This document shows, piece after piece, positions 1 to 8,531 of a DNA stretch of 64,000 nt (position 1 is its first letter; each line of letters begins with the position of its first letter). Source of the stretch: Carex sylvatica (Eukaryota > Streptophyta > Magnoliopsida > Poales > Cyperaceae); assembly GCA_964058845.1 (NCBI GenBank), contig CAXKVR010000036.1, forward strand, positions 682,001 through 746,000, given 5' to 3'. The notes beneath the pieces are model-generated. The model had not been told where the DNA came from. It saw nothing but the letters and a program-made list of their open reading frames with translations, and ran no database searches. The translations under genes were made by a program, and so were the position numbers.

Positions 1-210
1 TATTTTGTCGCATTGTGATTTGTGAGTTACTTGATAGAGAGAGAATTCGTCGTAGCGGAGAGTGCGAAATCTGCAGAGGTGAGTGTGGTGGTTACGATCT
101 CCACCTCGCTCCTGCCCCAAATTCAAAGGCAGCTAGCGGAGGTGGAGAGCCGGAGACGAGAGGGCAGAAGCGTTCGCCAGGGAAAGGGAAGGTCCAATTG
201 GAGAAAAAAT

Positions 211-338
211 CGTAATGGGCTTGTAGAAACTATACAGCTTCTCCCCATACATGCAAGGCCTATGGGCTTCAAATCGTAATGGGCTTGTAGAAACTATACA
301 TCTTCTCCCCATACATGAAAGGCCCATGGGCTTCAAAT
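211..338. repeat. Two tandem 64-bp repeats
   Basis: Two adjacent copies of a 64-bp unit starting cgtaatgggcttgtagaaac (211-274 and 275-338), differing by only a few bases. A third copy just starts at 339. No coding role is apparent. Confidence 0.85.
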
Positions 339-569
339 CGTACTAACTTCATTTGTCCTTTTTTGTGTTTTCAAGGCCCCTAGGATGGTTAATTAATGGA
401 TTTTTCTGATCTTTGTCTAGGTAGATTAAACAATATTGCCAATTTAATAGATGTCCAATGTGCTAACCTTAATCTTGTGTGTATTGCGTAACTTGAATGA
501 GATATATCGGATAGGTAGCAGTGGATTTCATTTAAACTTCTTGACGAACAACGGTGTTTTTCGGTGATG

Positions 570-860
570 GTTTGTCTCCAACCTCAACCTAATCTTACCA
601 AGCTACAACTAGGGTTACAATGGCATTACATTTCCAAAATGGATTGGCAACCTATGCAAACTAAAGTCTTTGAATTTTACCTTCTGTTTTAGTTTGTGCA
701 ATTCTTAAAAGCAGAGTTGCTGCCATTAGAACTTGAAGAGTTGGTAATTTTTGGATGCGATCAGCTAGTATCTATGCCTGGAATACAAAAGCTGAAATCC
801 TTGGTCGAACTTTCCATTAAATATTGTGAGGACCTGCTCTCGTTTATGGAACCCTCTCTT
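570..860 (+). pseudogene. NLR-type leucine-rich-repeat fragment (disease-resistance gene relic)
   Basis: A decayed piece of the LRR region of a plant NBS-LRR immune receptor. Reading across frames, the DNA gives NLTKLQLGLQ (about 578-610), then after a frame change FPKWIGNLCKLKSLNF (about 630-675), then LELEELVIFGCDQLVSMPGI and KLKSLVELSIKYCEDL (about 725-835). The FPKWIGNL..L..L step followed by LxxLxIxxCxxL repeats is typical of the C-terminal LRRs of CC-NBS-LRR proteins, which sense pathogen effectors in the cytoplasm. No NB-ARC domain, start codon or continuous frame is present, so the fragment is almost certainly non-functional. Family assignment rests on motif recognition only. Confidence 0.6.
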
Positions 861-1364
861 GAATTGACAATTAGAGCAGGAAGGGTGGGTTCATTGTTGG
901 GGTTGAGAACCTATATATGGGTCGTATGAAGGCCCAATTACGGTCTTGTTTGATCCATCTGAGGCCTATATGAATCTCATTTTGGGTTATTCTAGACCTT
1001 CCTATATGAGTCTCAATTTTGTAACATTATTACAGCCCATTAATTGTTCCACCAAAAAGTGAACAAGCAAATTTTTTCTATTTTATTAGATGGCTCCTGA
1101 TTCTATTTTACTTGTTGTTAAATATTATAGGACATTTTTTCTATGGTTTTCTTTGTTAGATGCAACTGCAATAATTTCGACGCAGTACATTCAAATAATT
1201 AAGCATATTTGTTCATTCCCTCAAAGGTAAATTTGTTACAAATAGCTGCAATAATTCCGACGAAGTTATTTTGAAACAATTTCTCCTTGTTGAAAGAAGA
1301 AATCCAGCTAGCAACTTCTTCGACTTCTGAGGGGCGGTGTAGATATGCGCTTTGAACTGTTTCA
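861..1364. other. Non-coding AT-rich stretch
   Basis: No gene, tRNA or clear repeat structure is seen between the NLR fragment and the CACTA-like end. Confidence 0.5.
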
Positions 1365-1780
1365 CACTACTACAAAAAATATTTTTGTCATCGCCGCTTT
1401 ACTATCGAATGTACTTCCGCACAGATGGTGTACATTACGAGTGGCAGCGCTGTACTTACTTTGAACTTTTTACCGTCTGTTCTGAAAAAAAAAAACCGAT
1501 GGCGTTGATAGACCCCCTCCTTTGCCATCGATTAAATTTCACGAACAGTTAGTATTGAGCAACTCTTCAACATCGGTTTGGCTAAACGACCGATGGCACT
1601 GAAGGAGTTACTTTGTACATGATCCATTGGTGATAGTACAAAGTAATAACAACTCGTTACCATCTTAAACCGATGGCATATTCCCAGGGACAACACTTTG
1701 TAAATAATTAGAACCTCGGGTTTAGTATACATGATTTGCTCAATATGTTAAACCGATAGTGATGCTGTTATATTTTATAT
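1365..1780 (+). mobile_element. CACTA-like transposon end with subterminal repeats
   Basis: Starts with CACTACTACAAAAAATATTT, the form of a plant CACTA (En/Spm) terminal repeat. It is followed by short subterminal motifs of the ccgatggc type in both orientations (about 1494, 1572, 1588, 1672, 1752). The matching opposite end was not found, so the element is either truncated or extends to an unrecognised boundary. Confidence 0.4.
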
Positions 1781-2045
1781 ATTCCAATAAATCTTAGGTC
1801 GATCGATTCATCTCTCCAGAGCCTTTTAATATATCTCCAAATTAAGTATTGTGCTATATATTGCTCGCTGCCAATTTTAACTTCCCAAATCGACAGAGTT
1901 ATTAATTTGTATGCTAGATCACTCTTTCCTCCTTTATTTTCTGTTTATTTTAATCGTTACTTTGAATGGTTTGTTAAATTAGAAAACAACTAATTTAAAT
2001 TAGGGTTTAGTTAATTAATGTTATTTTTTATTTTGTATAGGCGAA

Positions 2046-2513
2046 ATGAGTAGCCAAAGTAGTCGTTACTCATCAGAACCTTATAATTGCAATAGATGTC
2101 TTAAGCCAACTGTTGTGATACTTTCGAAGACCAAAAAGAATCCGAGAAAAAAAATTTATACATGTCCAGAATATAATCAATGGATGGGCTGGTGCAACAA
2201 CACTGCCAATTTAAGTAACGTAAGTTTAAATCCTCATATGCAGCCTTACAGATAAATTGCAATATACCGAAATGAGACAGAAGTATCTTCAATTCTCAAG
2301 AAACAACTAGCAGTTACTTTTACCATCCATTGTGTACATGGATGTCACAAGCTGTTCAAAATTCATGCAAAATATATTCTTAAAATTAAATCACATTTTG
2401 ATCTTGATTTTTCTGCAGTGTATGAATAGCATATGACAGTGCATTGTTGTTTAATCTCTTACATAAATTTTCTTTGAATTAAGTGGTGGTTTGCGAATGA
2501 ATTTAAACAATAA
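2046..2513 (+). pseudogene. GRF-type zinc-finger exon(s), probably a gene fragment
   Basis: An ATG at 2046 follows a plausible intron acceptor (ttttgtatag) and opens a short frame with YNCNRCLKPTVVILSKTKKN and then KIYTCPEYNQWMGWCN. The C-x2-C ... NPRKKIYTCP ... C spacing matches GRF-type zinc fingers (CxCG..PxxxxS.T..NPGRRFYxCP...C), small nucleic-acid-binding domains of many plant proteins. The frame meets a strong donor (AAC|GTAAGT at 2219/2220). An acceptor at 2482-2483 would add WWFANEFKQ and a stop at 2511-2513, much like the usual aromatic end of the domain. The segment lies just beyond a CACTA-like end, so it may be transposon-captured. The family call is fairly good; whether it is expressed is unknown. 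Confidence 0.45.
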
Positions 2514-2985
2514 CGTAAGTCCATTGTCACATGTCCATTTTTACACTGTCGAAGACTCGGGATTAAAACATGATTTAATATTTAGAACATGTTTTGCATG
2601 GATTCATATTGGACAAACAGCTTGTGATAAATTTTATTTTCTTTTGATTTTAACTATATTTTATTATACACTAAATTTATAAGAACATCATCAATTATCT
2701 TGATTAGGTTCCAAAGAAATGGGTCAAACAACTTTCAACTAATAAAATATGTTTTGAACAATAAATTATATTTTAATTCCAAATCTTCGGCAGTGTCGTA
2801 ATGGCATGCGATAATGCATTGTTATTTAAATTCTTTTGCCTTATCCCTCGTCCTAGCCTCGCCTGTTTAGATTTAATTGATAGAGGACAACTATATACAA
2901 CCTAAAAGGAAGAGAAGAGATCTTTTAGAAATGACTTAAAAAAAATAGAGAAAGATGCATTATAATAAGAAGGCATGGATTGATG
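2514..2985. other. Non-coding AT-rich stretch
   Basis: Nothing recognisable; there are no open frames with recognisable content. Confidence 0.5.
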
Positions 2986-2989
2986 AAAT

Positions 2990-4070
2990 GGAAAAAATTA
3001 TATATTTTTTTAATCCGAATTTTTTTAAAATACCATAATAGAAAAAATAATAAACAAAATGACCATTATTTTCTTAAAATTCGAAATTTACCATGGCCGC
3101 ATCTACCCAATGCGAACCTCTTTTATGGGGACCGCATTCAGGTGATGCGGTCCCTTTTTTTCAAATAGATGTGGCTGATACCGAAATTTTGCATTATATT
3201 ATTTTTTAAACAAAAGATGCGATGCAAGTTGAATAATTATATATTATTTTATGTATCAGTCTCATCTGTATAAAATGCAAATCCAACTACAATATAAATA
3301 AATACATACAAAAAATATTAATATGCTAACTTACTCTACATGAAAACTAAAAAATTCTACAATTAATAATTACACTACAAACACCTAAATTATACTAAAC
3401 AAAATATCAGTCGTTATATGTCTACCGTTGATAGAAAACTGAAACTGAATTTTTGAGGCACTAAACGATGTTTTTTTGCAATTCTGATTCCTTTAGATGC
3501 CCGAGGGTTTCCCTAAGAAAAATTCTGATCCGTCTCGTCCACCCTTTTTGAATTATGGTCATATGCACAAATCTGACTTTCCTAACCAAAGTTATAGTTG
3601 TTTAAAGTTTAAAAAAATGATGCTTCTGTGCAAAAAAATAATAATAATTACGGTTTCATTTATTATTCAAAAATTATTAAAATTATCTATGATTGTTCAA
3701 TATATGTATTTTAAATTTGATAATTTGTATTCTAATTATGGTTTATATAAAAAAAAAAAATTCAACTTCCACTGCATCTTTTTGTTTAAAATATAATATA
3801 ATGAAAATTTTCGGTATCAACCGCATCTATTTAGGAAGAAAAAAAAGAAAAAAAAAGGGGGGGGGGGGCGCATCGCCTAACTGAGGTCTCCCTGGGCCAC
3901 ATCTAGGGGAAGTGACCCCTTTCTAGGTTCGCTTCTAGGTGATGCAGCCCCCAGGGAGGGGATCCGCATCTAGGGGATGTGGCCAAGGTATTTTTAAAAT
4001 TCCCAGGTTTTGATGGTTATTTGGTTTGTTTTTTGTATTATGATATTTTTAAAAATTTTGGTTTTTTTAT
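2990..4070. mobile_element. Large foldback element
   Basis: The two ends are inverted copies. On the left, about 3015-3110, taccataatagaaaaaataa leads to ttaccatggccgcatctacc. On the right, about 3960-4050, the complement reads ggatgtggccaaggtatttt and then a tattatgatat stretch. The GC-richer middle (3100-3160 and 3865-3985) has repeated gcatctaggggatg-like and gatgcggtccc motifs. No transposase frame or clean target duplication was found. The layout resembles the hairpin Mutator-like elements at 30.5 and 54.9 kb. Confidence 0.45.
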
Positions 4071-4718
4071 AACACGCGAATTATACAATAAAATTGTGTA
4101 GAATTATTGGATTATCACAAAATTTCCGTCTGAAAATGAGATGCAGAACTTTAGAAAATGCCCTCTAAAATTCATACACGATTTTACTGTTTACAACCGT
4201 ATATGGATGTTGGAGCACATTTATACATAGTTGAAACAATAAAATCATGTATAATTTGATCATATTTTGGAAATAGTGTTTTTTTAACTTTGGATACAGA
4301 TTTAGTAGAAATTTTGAGCATAATATGCTTTGCATTTATGTACTAGTGAATTAACAAGTCATATACAAATATTAATTCTCAAAACATCGAATTAATAAAT
4401 CACCAAGTTTTCCAATCACCCAAGACATCAAATGCACCAACAACTCAAATTAACAAATAATCAGAAAAATTATCGAAATTTGAGGATCAAACGGTTTTGT
4501 TGCGATATGTAGAACAAATCTCGCGGCTCAATAAAAAATCCTGTAACATGTTTTTTGGTACGGGTCTAAACACAAATCTTGTCGAATTTTTTTTTATATC
4601 ATATTCCAAAAAAATAAACAAAAATATCCTCATTTTACCTGAATTTCAGATCTACTTAGACCACAGATTGACTATGCGGTCTCATTTTGAGTGAGCTACA
4701 GAGTCAATTTGCAACTCA
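4071..4718. other. Non-coding AT-rich stretch
   Basis: No gene or repeat structure recognised. Confidence 0.5.
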
Positions 4719-4732
4719 TATATATATATATA

Positions 4733-5131
4733 GAGGTTGGCTACTATGCTTATAACTTATTTTTATATTTTCAATGTCCAAATGGTCGATCGGAATCGTT
4801 CATCTTGTTCTCCATATTAATATGTTCTTGGAGACCAAATTTTATATTTTTCTGAATTTGCTTACTATTTATTAATCCACTTTGAAAATTGCTGATCCAA
4901 CGGTGGTTTAACGAAATAGTAAAATCAGAAGCCACCGTTGGATCAGAGATTTTCAAATTGGCTTAATAAATAGTAAGCAAATTCAGAAAAATATAAAATT
5001 TGGTCACCAAGCACATTTCAATATAGAGACCACATCTAACGGTTCAGATTGACCATTTGGACATTGAAAATATAAAAATGAGTTATAAGCATATGTGGGG
5101 ATATGCTTATATAAGCATAGTAGCCAACCTC
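4733..5131. mobile_element. (TA)n-flanked foldback MITE, type A copy 1
   Basis: Terminal inverted repeats GAGGTTGGCTACTATGCTTA and its complement ending at 5131. (TA)n tracts lie at both edges. The arms pair over most of the element, with a loop near the gatccaacggtgg motif. The left arm lacks about 30 bp (tatccccacatatg region) that copies 2 and 3 keep. Confidence 0.85.
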
Positions 5132-5153
5132 TATATATATATATATATATGAG

Positions 5154-5527
5154 GAGGGATCAAGTTACAACAATTTTTGAGTTACAACAAGTTACAACAA
5201 TAATTTTCAACATTTTTAAAGCTCAAATCGTCGATCCAAGCAGTTAGATGTGATCTCTACAATAAAATGTGTTTGGAGACCAAATTTTACATTTTTTGAA
5301 TTTTTTTTACTATTTATTAAGATGGGTACAAAAGCTAGTCAAATTCAGACCATTGAATTTTATACCCATCTTAATAAATAGTAAAAAAATTCCAAAAAAT
5401 ATAAAATTTGGTCTCCAAGAACATTTTATTGTGGAGATCATGTTGAACGGTTTGGATCGACGATTTGGACTTTGAAAATGTAGAAAATAGTTGTTGTAAC
5501 TCAAAAATTGTTGTAACTTGATCCCTC
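5154..5527. mobile_element. (TA)n-flanked foldback MITE, type B
   Basis: Inverted ends GAGGGATCAAGTTACAACAA, complement ending at 5527, flanked by (TA)n. Its arms contain the same gagaccaaattttacat and tttactatttattaag core as type A, but its ends and loop (around tgggtacaaaagctag) differ. Confidence 0.85.
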
Positions 5528-5568
5528 ATATATATATATATATAGAGGGAGAGAGAGAGAGAGAGAGA

Positions 5569-5986
5569 TAGGCTAATATACAATCGATTGTTTCTAGCCT
5601 TCCGTGCAACCAAGTCATTTTGTAATTTTTAAAGTTCAAATTATTGATCCAAACCGTTAGATGTGATTTTCATATTAAAATGTGCTAGGAGACCAAATTT
5701 TACATTTTTTTGAAATTTTTTTACTATTTATTAAGCCATTTTGAAAATCGCTGATCCAATGGTGCCTTCTGATTTTACTGTTTGGTTAAGCCACCGTTGG
5801 ATCAGCGATTTTCAAAGTGGCTTAATAAATAGTAAAAAAATTCAAAAAAATGTAAAATTTGGTCTCCTAGCATATTTTAATATGGAGATCACATTTAACG
5901 GTTTGGATCGATAATTTGGACTTTAAAAATTAAAAAATAACTTGGTTGCACGGGAGGCTAGAAACAATCGATTCTATATTAGCCTA
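5569..5986. mobile_element. Microsatellite-flanked foldback MITE, type C
   Basis: Inverted ends TAGGCTAATATACAATCGAT and a diverged complement ending at 5986. It lies between a (GA)n tract and a (TCTA)n/(TA)n tract. It shares both the core and the gatccaacggtgg-type loop of type A, but has different ends. Confidence 0.85.
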
Positions 5987-6008
5987 TCTATCTATCTATA
6001 GATATATA

Positions 6009-6506
6009 GAGGTTGGCTACTATGCTTATATAAGCATATCCCCACATATGTTTATAACTCATTTTTATGTTTTCAATGTTTAAATGGTTGATCTGAACTG
6101 TTAGATGTGATCTCTATATTGAAATGTGCTTGGAGACCAAATTTTACATTTTTATGAATTTTTTTACTATTTATTAAGCTACTTTGAAAATCACTGATCC
6201 AACAGTGACTTAACAAAATAGTAAAATCAGAAGCCACTGTTGGATCAGTGATTTTCAAAGTCGCTTAATAAATAGTAAAAAAATTCAGAAAAATATAATT
6301 GTTAAGTCACTGTTGGATCAGTGATTTTCAAAGTCGCTTAATAAATAGTAAAAAAATTCAGAAAAATATAAAATTTGGTCTCCAAGCACATTTCAATATA
6401 GAGATCACATCTAACGGTTCAGATCGACTATTTCTACATTGAAAACATAAAAATGAGTTATAAGCATATGTAGATATATGCTTATATAAGCATAGTAGCC
6501 AACATC
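6009..6506. mobile_element. (TA)n-flanked foldback MITE, type A copy 2
   Basis: Ends GAGGTTGGCTACTATGCTTA and complement. It is longer than the other copies because about 70 bp of the right arm (cagtgattttcaaagtcgct ... cagaaaaatata) is present twice in tandem, around 6239-6298 and 6312-6369. Confidence 0.85.
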
Positions 6507-6540
6507 TATATATATATATATATATATAGAAATATAAATA

Positions 6541-6943
6541 GAACTAGGATGTTCTTAAGCTCACCAAGGTGTTTGGTGAGCTTAACTCCAAAACCCAGCA
6601 AATCGATTTCATATGGCGAATTCGAACCGTTGAAAGTCACCTACTTTATGAGTGACGCGTCTACATGTGAAAATTTTAAACATTCGAATTAATTTAATAT
6701 AAAGTCAAACGGTCAAAAAACGTTAAAAAAATGAATGCACTAAAATTAATTTATTAACTTTCTAATTTTGACCGATTGACTTTATACTAAATTAATTCGA
6801 ATGTTTAAAATTTTCACATGTAGACGCATCACCCGTAAGGTAGGCAGGTTCCAACAGTTCGGATTCGTCATTTGAAACCGATTTAATAAATTTTAAAGTT
6901 AAGCTCATCAAAAACTTTGGTGAGCTTAAGAACACCCTAGTTC
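6541..6943. mobile_element. (TA)n-flanked foldback MITE, type D
   Basis: Inverted ends GAACTAGGATGTTCTTAAGC / complement ending at 6943, with (TA)n on both sides. It does not carry the gagaccaaatttt core. A diverged half copy is found at 39.1 kb. Confidence 0.85.
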
Positions 6944-6981
<38 letters not shown>

Positions 6982-6984
<3 letters not shown>

Positions 6985-7345
6985 GGTTCAAATGCACCCA
7001 AAATTTTGTGCACCCAAATGCACCATATCTTTCAAATCATTTTTCTTTGTTTTCAAAGTCCGAATAGTCAATCCGAACGTTAGATGCGATCTATATATTA
7101 AGATGTGTTTGGAGGCCAAATTTTACATTTTTTAGAATTTTTTTACTATTTTTTTAGATTTATTGAAAATCGCTATTTTTAGCAAATCTGGACCATAAAA
7201 AAACATCGATTTTCAATAGATCTAAACAAATAGTAAAAAAATTTAAAAAAATTTAAAATTTGGTCTCCAAGCATATCTTAATATCTAAATCGCATCTAAC
7301 TGTTCGGATTAACTATTTTGACTTTGAAAACAGAGATAAAAATTT
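6982..7345. mobile_element. (TA)n-flanked foldback MITE, type E, right end missing
   Basis: Left end GAGGGTTCAAATGCACCCAA after (TA)n. Both arms carry the shared core (ggccaaattttacat ... tttactattt). The complementary right end is absent and type A copy 3 follows directly, indicating deletion or recombination inside the cluster. Confidence 0.75.
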
Positions 7346-7349
7346 ATAT

Positions 7350-7518
7350 AGGTTGGCTACTATGCTTATATAAGCATATCCTCACATATGCTTATAACTC
7401 ATTTTTGTGTTTTCAATGTCTAAATGGTCGATCTGAACCGTTAGATGTGATCTATATATTGAAATGTGCTTGGAGACCAAATTTTAAATTTTTTTAAATT
7501 TTTTTACTATTTATTAAA
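7350..7518. mobile_element. Type A foldback MITE copy 3, truncated to its left arm
   Basis: Left arm only, from ggttggctactatgcttata to tttactatttattaaac. It is followed by a (TA)n tract and type A copy 4. Confidence 0.75.
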
Positions 7519-7532
7519 CTAATATATATATA

Positions 7533-7956
7533 GAGGTTGACTACTATGCTTATATAAGTATATCCCTACACATGCTTATAACTCATTTTTGTGTTTTCAA
7601 TATCCAAATGGTCGATCAGAATCGTTCATATTGTTCTCCATATTAATATGTGCTTGGAGACCAAATTTTACATTTTTCTGAATTTTTTACTATTTATTAA
7701 GCCACTTTGAAAATCGCTGATCCAACGGTGGCTTAACAAAACAGTAAAATCAAAAGCCACCGTTAGATCAACGATTTTCAAAGTGGCTTAATAAATAGTA
7801 AAAAAATTCAGAAAAATATAAAATTTAGTCTGCAAACACATATTAATATGGAGAACAATATGAACGGTTCCGATCGACCATTTGGACATTAGAAGCACAA
7901 AAATGAGTTATAAGTATATGTAGAGATATGCTTATATAAGCATAGTAGTCAACCTC
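7533..7956. mobile_element. (TA)n-flanked foldback MITE, type A copy 4
   Basis: Ends GAGGTTGACTACTATGCTTA and complement aagcatagtagtcaacctc. Long arms with a gatccaacggtgg loop and (TA)n on both sides. The right (TA)n tract abuts a Helitron-type end at 7969. Confidence 0.85.
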
Positions 7957-7968
7957 TATATATATATA

Positions 7969-8005
7969 CTAGTATCGTGCCCGTGCGTTGCGACGGGGCC
8001 ATATT
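7969..8005 (-). mobile_element. Helitron-type 3' terminus (body lies to the right)
   Basis: On the minus strand the DNA reads CCCGTCGCAACGCACGGG (5-bp stem CCCGT/ACGGG), a 7-nt spacer, then CTAG followed by T. A short GC hairpin a few bases before a CTRR end inserted next to T is the established Helitron 3' signature. The 5' TC end was not located, so the right boundary is unknown. Confidence 0.6.
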
Positions 8006-8386
8006 ATATAATTGAATAGAATATGAAAAGATTTTGTTATTGATATTCACACAAAATTAAGAAAAAAACAGAGATCCAAATAATAAATAACAGTAAAAGA
8101 AACAACAATAAATGAAAAAAAAGAATCAAATATAACATGAAAAAAATTTTGAAGTATCATTGCTATTGATCCTCTTCGATGTAGTCCAATATTTCTGAAA
8201 ATAAATAAATAAAATATGAAAAGTAGATTATAATTGTTCAAATTGAAAAAATATAATAAAATACTATTTTCAGTTTTGACAAATTAACATAGATTCATGA
8301 AAACACACAGCATTAACTTGTTGACAATGCAAGCCGCTGAAACCCAAGATGTTGCTGAGTTGCCTGAAAATCCAATACGTGATAGA

Positions 8387-8531
8387 CTCCTTTATAGAAT
8401 AATTAAGAAACAGTAAAGACAGAAACACTTTCACCAAGTTAAATGTTCAAAGGAGACTCACTCCTTTATAGAATAATTAAGAAACAGTAAAGACAGAAAC
8501 ACTTTCACCAAGTTAAATGTTCAAAGGAGAC
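8387..8531. repeat. Two tandem 74-bp repeats
   Basis: Unit beginning ctcctttatagaataattaa at 8387 and again at 8461, nearly identical. Confidence 0.9.

Noticed and set aside
5371..5613. Open frames across the (TA)n and (GA)n tracts near 5.5 kb and 6.9 kb
   Set aside because: They consist of microsatellite translation (repeated SLSLS or YIYIY) and foldback arm sequence.
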